Positions 34,640-47,954 are shown, counted from the stretch's first letter. The stretch is 64,000 bases of DNA from Thalassia testudinum (GCA_037157565.1 JAZHRO010000024.1:17986501-18050500), one strand, 5' to 3'. The notes: a model not told the origin generated them from the sequence alone. Made by a program: numbers and translations.

Positions 34640-35594
34640 AACAAACTATGAGGTAAGAACTACAATATCTAAGTAAAAGCACCTTATAAAGCTTAAAAAG
34701 CAAGAGCATTGTCAAAGTACCTGAAGCTTGTGAAGTTGGTTTGTAATCTTGTCAATTTGGCCTTCGATGGCCATGACCTATGAAATGAAAATTTCTGCCA
34801 CGTCAAAATGTATCTTACACAATCATCCAATTTCTATTATAAATATTAGGAAAACTTGTACCACAACCATATACCAATATCAGAACCATCTTTTTTTGAG
34901 GGGAAAGGGTAAAGGATGGCTACTAGAGATCACTAGCCATCCACCTCATTAACACCACCAAGAAAACAAGCAAAATATATATATATACATGGTCTCCTTA
35001 TTATGGACATCTGACCAGAATCCATTTTCTTTGGCTGTGCACACTCATATTCAGAACAGTATATGACTTTGGTTGTTCCCAATGTGTCCAATTATTTCCA
35101 ATTTATCTGATGTCTAGAGACATCTTTCTTCCTGAATGAAGATGTTGTGATTCTGCATACTTGATATTTAACTAACAAGCATCTTCTATATGCACATTGT
35201 AGCATTAGTGATACAACAGAATGACCAATATTTATAACAGCAATCATCATGAGATGGCTGATTAACAATGATGTTCAGAATATCCATAGCTAAAAAAAGG
35301 GATAAAAGTTTGATGTGCATTACCAAATTAAACTATTGCTGGAAACAAGCTGCATCTTAACCTTAAAAATGAAAATAGCTCAAAGTCAATAGCCAGAGAT
35401 AGATCAAATTATCACTTAATTGTCACATAATTGGCTTATCTTAACCTTCAAAAGAAAATAGCTCAAGTTAGTAGTTAGGTATAGATCAAATTGTCACTTT
35501 AGACAAAAAATAGTATGACCTCTTTACCTCTCCATTAGTTTGGAACACCCTAGAAACAATGCTACTCCTAAAATCAATAAAGTAAACTCTTCCC
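34640..35594. other. Intergenic, no gene recognised
   Basis: AT-rich, with a direct repeat of a CTTAACCTT...AAAATAGCTCAA...TAGATCAAATT segment at about 35356-35410 and 35441-35493. No coding frame. Confidence 0.5.
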
Positions 35595-35599
35595 ATATA

Positions 35600-38221
35600 T
35601 GTTACGAACGTGGCTTCAAGACGTCTTTTAAGACGTCTGGGAGGTGTCCCAGACGTCTAATCAAACGTCTGGAATTCGTTTTCTGCGGCACGCGCGATTT
35701 CGTCTGCACGCCCGCAGACCTGCAACCCCTTTTCCCCTCTCTCCTCCTGCGACCGCAGTCTTCATTCTCTCCCTCTCCCCGCGCGGCTTTAAAAAGCCTC
35801 GCCCTCTCCCTCACTCTCATCACCTCAGCTCCTCCTTCTTCTTCCAGCGAGTGCGAGCGCGAGCGAACGGCGGCAGCGACAGCCGCGGTGAGTGCGGGAG
35901 GAGGTGCTGCGCGAGGGAGGCGGTCGGCCGTGAGGGCTCGAGCTTGCCGGGGCTAATAGAGCCGGCCGGCGGGGGCGTAGCGGGCGCGGAGTGACGCGGG
36001 AGGTCTGCTGCAGCTCGAGCAGCAGGCGGACGAGGTGCGGCGCGGCCGTGCGTCGCGGGCGGAGGGCGAGTCGCGTTCTGATTCTGGAAAATTTTCTAGA
36101 ATCAGACGTCTGGGAATCCAACCATACGACGGAGAAGACATCTGGAGGACTTTCCAGACGTCTGGCAGGTAAGTTATTTTCGTACTTCCTCCTTTTCTTC
36201 GACCGTCCGTACTGAGAGCGAGGAATGGGTACGTGCAGGGTCTGAGATTCGCATCCAACGCGAATCAGATGTCTAGACGCAGTGCCAGACGACTGGAAGA
36301 ACTTCCAGATGTCCAGGGTGACCATCGGACGTTTGGGAACTAGGGAAAACGCCCCCGCAGGCTTTTGGACGTCTGAGAGGCTATACAGAGCGAAGGTACC
36401 ATCTGATCCTCATTTTAAGACGTCTGGAAGAGGTTCCAGACGTCAGATTTTGCACTGTTTCGTCATTTTCGACCCGTTTAGGGCCCGTTGGGAGTCCGTT
36501 TTTCGCGTTTCGAGTTGCGTTCTTTTCGGAATTAAATCCTCTACCCTTCTACAGTAATTATATACTATTTTGAGAAACTCCTTGTGTGTTGATCCTTGTG
36601 ATAGGACCCCATTCCATTGCAGTCTCGGGGGTTGCGGAGGCACGTGGGATTCCCGACCACGCCCCCAGTACTCCCGTTGTAGCTGGTAGAGTGGCTTTTA
36701 AGTTTATTAGCATAACCTGTTAAATTATGGAACCATAAATAGAACCTAGGACATTGCATGAATCCTAGGAATGAGAAACTAGATTGAATGATAGATCCTA
36801 GGGTGTTGCATAAATCCTAGGGCTGGAAAACTAGATTGTATGATAGATCCTAGGGTATGGCATGAATCCTAGGATGGGAAAACTAGTGAAATATATGAAT
36901 ACTGCAGTCGTGAAAAAAAGGAAAGGAACAAACAGCTGCCTGTGAATTGAATAAACATGATTGAGAACATGGGTTGTATGAACGTGAAACTGGAAGGTGA
37001 AATTGAATTATGCTGAATTAAAAGAGCTAGAACCTTACGGGGAGTTAGGAGTAGAACTCCTGTAAAGAGAATGAAATGGAACTGAGAAGGAAAGACGTGG
37101 AGGTGCGTTGTCTCTTGGGTACGTAGTACCAAGGGAAGCACCTGTTACTTGCTTAATGCAGAGTGGAGCCAGCCGCCCCAGGGACCTGGCGTTAGGTCTG
37201 GCCACTTTGTACCGACTTGCTGGCCCTCGCTTACGTAGTACCGAGGAGAGCTACAAGTGTAGGGAGAGCACTAGCTACCCCACAGGCCCCGGGGTTATGC
37301 TAGCCTCCTACACCGACTTGTTAGGCCCACTAGGCAAACCAGGGTAGTCAGGCGAGGGTGCGCAGACTGTGGAGGGGCAAGGCCCCTGTTTGGTTACTGA
37401 GGAGGGGTTGGACCCCTGTTACCTAGAGGGCTCTGCCCTGTACTGGTTCCGTGCTGTGCTTTGGGCGCACTCGTTAACGGAAACGACTGACCGCGTGCCA
37501 GTGCGGGTTTGCTACCTATGCATTTATCGCGCGTGCCGTAGTCACCGTTACGTCTGTCCGTGACCTTGGGGTGGTTGACTGAGAGTAGGATCACCACGGG
37601 GGACCCTCCCGGCCAGGAGAGCACCACGTGCTACTTCTACTGTTCGGAAAAGACTGCAATCAAGATCGTTCCCACGAGAAACATTCGAGATCAAGTGAAG
37701 GATCTGAGAAATAGATACATTATGAAAAAAAATAGAAAGACGTAAATAAAGGAAGAAAATAAAATAGCTACTGTACACTTTACTGTTTCTTTAGTTTAGC
37801 TGCCACTCTACTCAACGTTCCGCTGACGTGTTACACTCGTTACTTTTCAGGACTAGGTGTTGAGCAGCCAGGGTCAGCGGCTGCAGAGGACGCTGGGCTG
37901 AATAGGGTCCAGTAGAGTTACCACTGTTCTTTTGTACTCCTTTTGTTTCCTCTGTAGTGAGTAGTTTTTGTTACTCTCTGTACTTTTCTTTACCCACAGT
38001 TCTTGTTATGTTATAAATGCTGTTCTACTGTTGTGGTGGTACATGCTGTAGTAGTTCTTTTTCTTACTGCTGTATTTTGTTATTGTTAGTTATATTTCAT
38101 GTTGAATGTGATTTATTTTACTGCTCTTTTGGTTACTTCCTCGTTGGACGACTAGGTCTTGGGATTAGTCGAGTCGGTCCGATTCTCGTTCTCGTAGGGA
38201 CTCGGGAATCGGGTCGTTACA
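35600..38221 (+). repeat. 5' LTR of copy A
   Basis: The ends TGTTACGA and TCGTTACA form a near-perfect terminal inverted repeat. Landmarks: AGACGTCTGG clusters before and after the core promoter, a TATA-like TTTAAAAAG (35788-35796), three tandem units of about 60 bp built on ATCCTAGG (about 36743-36886), and repeated TACGTAGTACC (about 37120, 37230). The U5 side is long and GC-rich (37100-37650). At 2.6 kb it is a long LTR. Confidence 0.9.
35613..36445. repeat. Palindromic CCAGACGTCTGG motif array
   Basis: About a dozen perfect or degenerate copies of AGACGTCTGG/CCAGACGTCT fall in two clusters, 35613-35675 (upstream of the TATA) and 36100-36445 (downstream). Several are arranged head to head; one at 36418-36443 has arms GACGTCTGGAA and TTCCAGACGTC around a short loop. 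The GACGTC core is the ACGT type bound by bZIP factors. The arrays recur in every LTR of copies A and B with different counts and spacing (for example 43255-43315, 53265-53372, 54095-54125, 60308-60410). Confidence 0.8.
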
Positions 38222-38224
38222 AGA

Positions 38225-38236
38225 TGGTATCAGAGC
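38225..38236 (+). other. PBS of copy A, initiator tRNA-Met type
   Basis: TGGTATCAGAGC, the exact plant consensus, starts three bases after the LTR end. Confidence 0.92.
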
Positions 38237-38403
38237 AACGTCGTCCCGAGAAGTGAATCAACTGACTGGAAAATAACCAATTCACATGTCTATAATTAGA
38301 GTAGCCACCACAACATATCTTTTGACATGAGCTCTTAGACGTTTCCGTTAGGTATCGTTCCATAGTGACGGGTCCCGTTTTGTTTCGCGTCTCCTTGTAG
38401 GAG

Positions 38404-40249
38404 ATGCCTCGTTGCGAGACTGGTGGGGCGGGCCGCGGGCGCGGCCGAAGACGAGGTCGGCGAGGTGGGCGTGCCGTTGCCGACGCCTCAGTGGACCAGC
38501 CACTACTCCCGGGCGTCCAGGCCCAAGACCTCGCCCAGCTGATACGGGATATTGTGCGAGAGGAGCTCCACCCACCGCCCCGAGCGCCTCACCCTGGGGC
38601 TGCGGAGGGAGAGTCCTCTGTGGGACCACCTGACGGACGCGGCGCTGGACACAGGGGAGGGGATGGGCCGCCGCCACCCCCACCTTCCTCCGACACTTCT
38701 ATGCACGAGGCACCTTTGCCTGGAGGTGCACCAGCATCCCCACTGCAGCGCCACTCCGAGTTCTTCGGGCAGTTCCGGAAGCTGAAGCCCCCCTCCTTCA
38801 AGGGGTATGAGGACCCGACCGAGGCAGAGGACTGGCTTGAGCAGCTGAAGAAGATTTTCGACACCCTTCGCCCCCCGGTGGAGTGCCGCGTGGCCTTTGC
38901 CACGTACCAGCTGGAGAGTGCGGCACACAGGTGGTGGAGGGCGGTCCGGGGACAGGAGAGGGACGAGCTGACCTGGGATCGATTCGTCGCCCTCTTCTGC
39001 AAGCAGTACTTTCCCCAGATGTAGCAGGACCAGAGGAGGCGGGAGTTCCACACTCTCCGCCAAGGGACGATGACCGTAAGCGCGTACCGCACGCGTTTCC
39101 TGGAGCTGTCCCGCTTTGCAGCGACAGCGGTAGCTACTGAGGAGGAGCGCCTTTGGAGGTTCAACGAGGGGCTCCGGCCTGCGATTCGGGGGTATGTCAA
39201 ACCCCTGAAGCTGCCTACATTTTCGAGGGTGGTGGAGGCAGCCATGACTTACGAGGAGACCAACCCGTCCACGCGAGACACTGACAGCGGGCGGAAGAGG
39301 CCCTTTCAGCCAGACTTTTCACAGGGCCGGCGAGAGAGGAGGCACGTGGCATCCGCGGGAGAGATGTCACATTTTGCAGGGCCATCCGTGGCCTTTGGGG
39401 GGCCTTGACAGAGGCCAGCCGCCAGCACCGGACCCCCGCCCAGCCGACAGCAGGGACCCACTGAGGGCGGGTGTCGGGTTCCCCTCTATTACCAGTGTGG
39501 CCAGCCGGGCCACATCAGGAGGGACTGGCCGTCTAGGGCAGGAGGTCAGCAGATACTTCCCGCGCAGAGAACTGGAGGGCGCGCAGGAGGCTGCGGTTCC
39601 CAGGCGTGAGGAGGAGGACAGCAGTCACGAGGAGGGTACCGGCCAGCACCTACCCGTCCGACGCAAAGTGTGGCTGCTTCGTCCGCACTTAGAGCTGAGG
39701 GGTATATCAACGCCCTGACACACAGGGATGCCAGAGCTTCAAGCTCGGTGGTGGTAGGTATGGTTTCAGTTTTCAGCAGACTCGTTTACACACTTTTTGA
39801 TTTCGGCGCTACGCACTCGTTTGTCGCAGTTAGTTGGGCCAGGATTATTTGCTGTTAGAGAATCCGTTAGTAATCAGAGGTCCGAGTGGTCAGCTGTTTG
39901 AGCTGAGGAGTTGTACACGGATTGCGAGGTCAGCGTCGGGGGACATAGCCTGCCAACTGACCTGATTTTGATACAGATGGAGGACTTTGGCGTAATTCTG
40001 GGGATGGACTGGCTGTCCGCTTACCACGCCTTAGTGGATTGTTTTAAGAGGAAGATTGTCTTCTCCATGTCGGAGTTGCCTTCTTTTAAGTTTCACGGAC
40101 AGCCAGTGGATGGAGGCTTCAGGTGCATTTCGGCACTTCGGGCGGCGAGACTTTTGAGCCAGGGGTGTGAGGGCTTCCTAGCTTGTGGTGGCAGAGCCCA
40201 GTCCTGTGGCAGACTTCCAGAGCATCCCGGTGGTCAGAGAATACCCTGA
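38404..40249 (+). pseudogene. gag: gag and protease of copy A (broken)
   Basis: The ATG at 38404 (AGGAGATGCC) opens an Arg/Gly-rich N-terminus, then a Retrotrans_gag-type domain around residues 120-290 (tryptophan-rich core at 38790-38960). Stops in the same frame are TAG at 39022-39024, TGA at 39406-39408 and TGA near 39605; the last two are CGA in copy B. The zinc knuckle at about 39488-39530 has lost two cysteines (one now Tyr, one now Trp). The protease active site reads LFDFGATHSF instead of DSGATHSF. A deletion near 39830 shifts the frame to 39911-40249. Gag would form the particle and the protease would cut the polyprotein; neither can work here. Confidence 0.85.
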
Positions 40250-43151
40250 CGTGTTCCTAGACGAGTTACCAAGATTACTGCCCGAGCGTGAGATCGAGTT
40301 TGAGATCTCATTAGTACTATGGACCAGCCCCATCTCCACCACACCATACAGGATGGCACCGCTTGAGCTGCGAGAGCTCAAGTCCCAGTTGCAGGACCTG
40401 TTGGAGAAGGGTTTCGTGAGGCCCAGTGCGTCTCCCTGGGGAGCCCCGGTACTGTTTGTGAAGAAGAAGGATGGTATCCTACGCCTTTGTGTGGACTACC
40501 GACAGCTGAATAGGGTCACCATCAAGAACAGATATCCGCTGCCAAGGATCGACGACTTGTTTGACTAGTTGCGGGGTGTCACGGTGTTCTCCAAGATCGA
40601 CTTTAGGTCTGGATACCACCAGTTGACGATCAGGGAGACTGACGTCTCCAAGACAGCTTTCCGCACCCGGTACGGACACTACGAGTTTTTGGTCATGCCG
40701 TTTGGGTTGACCAATGCCCCCGCTGCTTTCATGGACCTGATGAACCGGGTGTTTAGACCGTACTTGGACCAGTTCGTGGTGGTTTTCATAGATGATGTAC
40801 TCATCTATTCTAGAGATCAGACGCAGCACGGACAGCACTTGCGGATGGTTCTGGACACTCTGAGACGACGTAGGATGTACACCAAATACATCAAGTAAGA
40901 GTTCTGGTTGAGGGAGGTGACCTTCTTAGGTCATGTGATCTCTGGAGACGGCTTGGCGGTGGACCCAGCCAAGGTTGAGGCAGTACTCAAGTGGGAGAGA
41001 CTGCGTTCAGTCACTAAGATTCGCAGTTTTCTGGGACTGGCAGGCTACTACAAACGATTCATCAGAGGTTTTTCATAGATTGCGCATCCTATGACACAGT
41101 TGACCCGGAAGGACGTGCCCTTCACTTGGACGGACGCCTGTGAGGCGTGTTTTCAGGAGCTGAAGGAGAGGTTGACTTCGGCTCCCGTGCTCACCATCCC
41201 TGACGGTAGTGGCGGGTTCGTTGTGTACACGGATGCCTCCTTGCAGGGGTTAGGAGGTGTGCTCATGCAGAGGGGTCACGTTGTCGCTTACGCTTCGCGG
41301 CAACTGAAGCTCCATGAGCATACCTACCCTACCCACGACCTGGAGTTAGCAGCTGTCGTCTTCGCACTGAAGACCTGGAGACACTACTTGTACGGTGAGA
41401 CCTTCGAGATTTTCACAGATCACAAGAGCCTCAAATACCTTTTTGATCAGAAGGAGCTCAACATGAGACAGAGACGTTGGTTGGAGCTCCTGAAGGACTA
41501 CGACTGCAGCATTTCTTATCACCCGGGTAAGGGCAATGTGGTGGCTGACGCCTTGAGCCGGAAGGCGTCCGCACACTTGGCCAGTTTACAGTTACAGAGT
41601 TGGAGCCTCTTGGAGGAGGTGGGCAGTTGGCGACCCCTGGAGTTACGAGGGCACTGTGGGGCAGTGACAGTGACACGACAGACTAGGCCAGAGCTGATAG
41701 ACCGCATCATCACAGGACAGATGGCTGATCCGTACTTGCAGTCCTTGCACGACAGAGCACTGTCAGGAGACCCAGGGGACTTCTCTTTCACAGACCAGGT
41801 GCTACGCCTGAGGGGACGGTTGTGCGTTCCCAGGGACGAGGAGCTGTTGAGAGAGCTCCTGACTGAGGCACACGGTTCCAGATTCATCATACATCCCGGA
41901 AACACGAAGATGTACCACAACTTGAGACACGAGTTTTGGTGGAGGGGGATGAAGCGGGATGTGGGTGAATTCGTGCAGCAATGCTTAGTGTGTCAGCAGG
42001 TGAAAGCCGAGCATCAGAGGCCTGCAGGGCCGCTACAGCCGCTTCCAGTGCCACAGGGGAAGTGGGAGAGCATCACCATAGACTTGGTGGTGGGTTTACC
42101 TGTTACCCAGCAAGGACACGACGCAGTCTGGGTAATTGTGGATAGACTGACGAAGACGGCACGATTCTTGCCGATCCGAGTCACTTTGGGACCAGTACAG
42201 TTGGCAGAGAGGTATATCTACGACGTGGTACGACTCCACGGAGTTCCGCGGGAAATCGTATCCGATCGGGATACCCGCTTTACGTCCCAGTTCTGGGCTG
42301 AGTTTCAGCTGGCCTTGGGGACGCGGTTGAGGTTTGGTACAGCTTACCACCCCCAGATGGACGGACAGTCTGAGCGCACGATATAGACACTTGAGGACCT
42401 TTTGCGTGCCTGTGTACTGGACTAGAGGGGCTCTTGGGAGGAGCACCTGCCCCTGGTGGAGTTTTCATACAACAACAGCTATCACTCGAGTATCGGCATG
42501 GCTCCCTACGAGGCTCTGTACGGACGGAGGTGTACGGCACCCTTGAGTTGGGTTGAGGTGGGGACCAAGTGGGAGGTTGGCCCCAGGTTGATCCGGAAGA
42601 GTCAGGAGGTAGTCGAGCAGATCCACAGGCGACTCCGCACTGTCAGGAGCAGATAGAAGAGCTACGCGGATCGGAGAAGCAGAGAGGTGCAGTTTGAGGT
42701 TGGGGACCACGTCTTTCTTCGTGTTTCACCCATGAAGGGCCTGCAGCGGTTTGGGGTGAGAGGGAAGCTCGCGCCGAGGTTTGTGGGACCCTTTGAGGTC
42801 CTGGAGCAGGTTGGACCCGTTGCTTACAGGCTTGCCCTCTCTCCCCAGCTTTCCAATGTGCACGACGTGTTCCACGTGTCCAACCTCAGGAAGTACGTAG
42901 CCGATCCCAGTCACGTACTGAGTCACGAGAGCGTCGAGGTGGGCGACGGCCTGACCTACCCCGAGCGACCAGTGCAGATTCTAGACCGAGCCATCCATAG
43001 TTTGACACGAAAGCAAGTACCCCTGGTAAAGGTTTTGTGGAGGAGCCAGCGGTACGAGGAGGCTACCTGGGAGCCTGAGGCGGCAATGCGGGAGCGATAC
43101 CCGGAACTCTTCGCGGGTACGTCTCTTCGGACCGGCTTCGGTCCTCTTTGA
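40185..43151 (+). pseudogene. pol: pol of copy A: RT, RNase H, integrase, chromodomain (broken)
   Basis: One frame holds the reverse transcriptase ([16 protein letters not shown] near 40786), RNase H (YTDAS near 41228), integrase (zinc-binding CLVC near 41985, catalytic Asp near 42081 and 42265, Glu near 42372) and a C-terminal GPFEVL module with a chromodomain-like end (TWEPE near 43067). In-frame stops lie at 40566 (TAG), 40896 (TAA), 41076, 42384, 42423 and 42654 (all TAG). Copy B has CAG, TGC, CAG, CAG, TGG and CAG at these places. A 2-bp loss near 40186 relative to copy B separates this frame from the protease frame. Confidence 0.88.
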
Positions 43152-43235
43152 GTTTGTTATGGTTATTATGACGTTTTTCCCGCACTGTAGTTAGCGCAAG
43201 TTTCGGGGACGAAACTTCCTTTGAGTTTGTTATAT

Positions 43236-45878
43236 TGTTACGAACGTGGCTTCAAGACGTCTTTTAAGACGTCTAGGAGGTGTCCCAGACGTCTGGAACC
43301 CCTTCCAGACGTCTGGGATTCGTTTTTTGCGGCACGCACGATTTCGTCTGCGCGCCCGCAGACCTGCGACCCCTTTTCCCCTCTCTCCTCCTGCGATCGC
43401 AGTCTGCGTTCTCTCTCTCTCCCTCTCCCCGCGCAACTTTAAAAAGCCTCGCCCTCTCCCTCACTCTCATCACCTCCGCTCCTCCTTCTTCTTCTTCCAG
43501 CGAGTGCGAGCGCGAGCGAGCGGCGGCAGCGACAGCCGCGGTGAGTGCGGGAGGAGGTGCTGCGTGAGGGAGGCGCTCGGCCGTGAGGGCTCGAGCTTGC
43601 CGGGGCTGCTAGAGCCGGCCGGCGGGGGCGTAGCGGGCGCGGAGTGACGCGGGAGGTCTACTGCAGCTCGAGCAGCAGGCGGACGAGGTGCGGCACGGCC
43701 GTGCGTCACGGGCGGAGGGCGAGTCGCGTTCTGATTCTGGAAAATTTTCCAGAATCAGACGTCTGGGAATCCAATCAGACGACGAAGAAGACATCTGGAG
43801 GACTTTCCAGACGTCTGGCAGGTAAGTTATTTTCGTACTTCCTCCTTTTCTTCGACCGTCCGTACTGAGAGCGAGGAATGGGTACGTGCAAGGTCTGAGA
43901 TTCGCATCCAACGCGAATCAGATGTCTAGACGCAGTGCCAGACGACTGGAAGAACTTCCAGATGTCCAGGGTGACCATCGGACGTCTGGGAACTAGGGCA
44001 AACGCCCCCGCAGGCTTCTGGACGTCTGAGAGGCTATACAGAGCGAAGGTACCATCTGATCCTCATTTTAAGACGTCTGGAAGAGGTTCCAGACGTCAGA
44101 TTTTGCACTGTTTCGTCATTTTCGACCCGTTTAGGGCCCGTTTGGAGTCCGTTTTTCGCGTTTCGAGTTGCGTTCTTTTCGGAATTAAATCCTCTACCCT
44201 TCTACAGTAATTATATACTATTTTGAGAAACTCCTTGTGTGTTGATCCTTGTGATAGGATCCCATTCCATTGCAGTCTCGGGGGTTGCGGAGGCACGTGG
44301 GATTCCCGACCACGCCCCCAGTACTCCCGTTGTAGCTGGTAGAGTGGCTTTTAAGTTTATTAGCATAACCTGTTAAATTATGGAACCATAAATAGAACCT
44401 AGGACATTGCATGAATCCTAGGAATGAGAAACTAGATTGAATGATAGATCCTAGGGTGTTGCATAAATCCTAGGGCTGGAAAACTAGATTGTATGATAGA
44501 TCCTAGGGTATGGCATGGATCCTAGGATGGGAAAACTAGTGGAATATATGAATACTGCAGTCGTGAAAAAAAGGAAAGGAACAAACAGCTGCCTGTGAAT
44601 TGAATAAACATGATTGAGAACATGGGTTGTATGAACGTGAAACTGGAAGGTGAAATTGAATTATGCTGAATTAAAAGAGCTAGAACCCTACGGGGAGTTA
44701 GGAGTAGAACTCCTGGAAAGAGAATGAAATGGAACTGAGAAGGAAAGACGTGGAGGTGCGTTGTCTCTTGGGTACGTAGTACCAGGGGAAGCACCTATTA
44801 CCTGCTTAGTGTAGAGCGGAGCCAGCCGCCCCAGGGACCCGGGGTTAGGTCTGGCCACTTTGTACCGACTTACTGGCCCTTGCGTACGTAGTACCGAGGA
44901 GAGCTACTAGTGTAGGAAGAGCAGTAGCTACCCCACGGGCCCCGGGGTTCTACTAGCCTCCTACACCGACTTGTTAGGCCCACTGGGCAAACCAGGGTAG
45001 TTAGGCGAGGGTAAGCGGACTGTGGAGAGGCAAGGCCCCTATTTGGTTACTGTGGAGGGGTTGGACCCCTGTTACTGAGAGGGCTCTGCCCTGTACTGGT
45101 TCCGTGCTGTGCTTTGGGCGCACCCGTTAACGGAAACGACTAACCGCGTGCCAGTGCGGGTTAGCTACCTGTGTGTTTATCGCGCGTGCCGTAGTCACCG
45201 TTACGTTTGTCCGTGACCTTGGGGTGGTTGACCGAGAGTAGGATCACCACGGGGGACTCTCCCAGCCAGGAGAGCACCACGTGCTACTTCTACTGTTCGG
45301 AAAAGACTGCAATCAAGATCGTTCCCACGAGGAACATTCAAGATCAAGTGAAGGATCTGAGAAATAGATAAATTATGAAAAAAAATAGAAAGACGTAAAT
45401 AAAGGAAGAAAGAAAATAAAACAGCTACTGTACACTTTACTGTTTCTTTAGTTTAGCTGCCACTCTACTCAGCGTTCCGCTAACGTGTTACACTCGTTAC
45501 TTTTCAGGACAGGTGTTGAGCAGCCAGGGTCAGCGGCTGCAGAGGACGCTGGGCCGAGTAGGGTCCAGTAGAGTTACCACTGTTCTTTTGTACTCCTTTT
45601 GTTTCCTCTGTAGTGAGTAGTTTTTGTTACTCTCTGTACTTTTCTTTACCCGCAGTTCTTGTTATGTTATAAATGTTGTTCTACTGCTGTGGTGGTATAT
45701 GTTGTAGTAGTTCTTTTTCTTACTGCTGTATTTTGTTACTGTTAGTTATATTTCATGTTGAATGTGGTTTATTTTACTGCTCTTTTGGTTACTTCCTCGT
45801 TGGACGACTAGGTCTTGGGATTAGTCAAGTCGGTTCATTTCTCATGTCTCGTAGGAACTCGGGAATCGAGTCGTTACA
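43236..45878 (+). repeat. 3' LTR of copy A
   Basis: A close direct copy of 35600-38221, with a few small indels (for example an extra AGACGTCTGG unit near 43295) and scattered substitutions, many of them C/T or G/A. The pair looks younger than the decay of the coding region would suggest. Confidence 0.9.
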
Positions 45879-45883
45879 ATATA

Positions 45884-46434
45884 GCAGCCAACTACCACCT
45901 ACAAAAGCTCAAGATTTGAATTCGGTAAAAGAAAACGCACACACACACCACACATCAGCATGTGTTTGTGGTGTACAATTTATAGAAAACAATAGGAAAC
46001 TCATATGGTATAAAGGACCTGAGAGATATCATCCGTCATAGCTATAGAACATTCAATTCTACCATACAATTTCACTTCCCACCTAACAACCCCACTGGCC
46101 AATCAAATTAAAGAAAGCAACAAAGCTTTACTAATAGAAGCCAGTGCACCAATTCTATAGAAAACTCTAAGCAAGCAAACTAAAGAATTAACAAAATCCT
46201 ATGACAGAAGTAGAGAAGCATATATGATCACAAGCAATTGTATATTTGAAAATCACCAATTTAACTATGGTTACCGAATTTTTCTTTCAAAATGAAAGAA
46301 CTTATTAGAATTCCAAACAACATCAAAAGAAAGGCAAGCATCTCAAAGACCACGCCATCAAGTGCACCATGCAACATCTAAATGAAAGACCATATTAAAC
46401 TAATTGAAGTATAAAGTTAAAGATGAATTCTCTA
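45884..46434. other. Intergenic, no gene recognised
   Basis: This is the continuation of the sequence that ends at 35594 before copy A inserted. AT-rich, no coding frame. Confidence 0.5.
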
Positions 46435-46650
46435 AATTAACAAGGTCAAGACAATTACAGCATGTGCGAAATCTGAAAAGACCATAGCATCTACCCTACT
46501 AAAAGCACTTTTCCAGTCCATAATCAGAAGCTCCCAACCATTCTCCTTGTACATTGCCAAGCAATTTGCTAGGGTGTCCTCTTGAATAATCCATATCAAT
46601 GGTATGGAATGAAATGGTTCTTGAATGAGACAGCAAGCAAGCAGTTAAAG
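46435..46650 (-). pseudogene. Possible LINE reverse-transcriptase fragment
   Basis: The minus-strand frame is open for about 70 codons between stops and contains LANCLAMYKENGWELL followed by DWKSAFSRVD. This resembles the LINE RT block in which a helper helix is followed by the D-x(2)-KAFDxVxW motif. The catalytic YADD block was not found. Short and isolated, so tentative. Confidence 0.3.
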
Positions 46651-47950
46651 CAACACTACTTTAGACAACCACCAGCTTGGAAATGAAAAAAATAGGGATG
46701 ATTTGACATGGCTTTTAGAAACGTATTAGCAAATAGCAAAGGCGTAGCATGGAGGGAAAAAAATGTTACCCAGAGTACTTTTTTGAAAGAATACCACTCG
46801 GTATCATGAAAAGTAAGAAAAACATGGAGGAAAACTGTATGGTTAGGTGTAACCATGTCCAAGCAAAGGATCCTAAGAATTCACTCGAATTTTCACTAGG
46901 AAATTAGATTATCTTCTATTTTTCTCATATAAGCAGAAAGGCCTTCTCGTATCAAGTATAATAACATCACCGTGGCTATAAGCCGTCATCTACTACATAT
47001 GTAAGTGTGGCCTTATGCAGAAAGGTTAAATTAGAGAGTTTAAAGAAAGGATCATTGGAAAGAAAAAAAAAGAAATAATTAAAAATTATTAAAATAAGAA
47101 AATCGGGAAGTTCAAGTAAATTTCTTTCATTCTTCAACGGAGGATGTCTCCATTGTTCTTTCGGCATAGCTAATCCAATTGACACTATTATTTATGTGAT
47201 AATATAAAAGTGTCATAAATTTTATCTTCAAAAAAGAGTACAGTCGTAGAATTACCTCTCAAGAAAACGTAGACAGTGGCTAGCAAGATAGATTTTCGAA
47301 ACTTAATGCATGTGATTAGGAAAGTTCTCTATAGTTAAGCATTTCTATCACTTTATTTCTACGTCAAACAATTTTAGAACCTTAACAAGGATACATGCCT
47401 TAGACTAAAAGTAGCTGTGCAAGGATGAAAGCTAAACCTTAACAAGGAGGTGTTAAATTATGTAACATAGTGTATCAAGTTAGACCAATATAGCCAAGTA
47501 GGGAACAACAAGACTACATTAGGAATAGTGTGGATGCATATAAACAGAATCATGTATTCTTGCTTTGAGGAGAGCCAAAATAGAGTGACATCCAAGGGAG
47601 ATCTCATCCCAGGAACTCTGAGTTTTTCTTTTCTCATTTCCATACAGGAATCATAACAACCATTCCCACTCTCTTTTATATGCCATGCACACTTATAAAA
47701 ATTACCTAGCAGATTTAGAAGAACTACAGTTAAAAGATTACCTAGAAACGATAGTCTTTGCTTTTGGAGATCCTAAAATGATACCATCGAAACTATTTAC
47801 AAATAACAAAAGAAGAGCATAAGAACAAGGATAATGACTCCCACTAAAGAAAATAGTTATATAGTTTAGACAATAACTAGATGTGTATTGACAACATGTA
47901 TAGCTGCCAACCTCTGAGTAATCCTTCTACTTCTCCAACAAAAGAAACAA
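46651..47950. other. Intergenic, no gene recognised
   Basis: AT-rich sequence with only short frames. I see no terminal repeats or domains here. Confidence 0.5.
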
Positions 47951-47954
47951 AACA

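Larger units (their letters stand above)
35600..45878 (+). mobile_element. Ty3/gypsy chromovirus, Tekay/Del type (copy A)
   Basis: A full-length but inactive element: LTRs 35600-38221 and 43236-45878, PBS 38225-38236, gag-protease 38404-40249, and reverse transcriptase, RNase H, integrase and chromodomain 40185-43151. Target duplication ATATA lies at 35595-35599 and 45879-45883. The integrase C-terminus with a GPY/F module and chromodomain-like end, and the TCGGGGACGAAAC sequence before the 3' LTR, fit the Tekay/Del lineage. At least seven nonsense codons and two frameshifts disable it. Confidence 0.92.

Noticed and set aside
38503..39245. Long antisense frames over chromovirus gag
   Set aside because: Shadows of the GC-rich sense gag frame; no domains.
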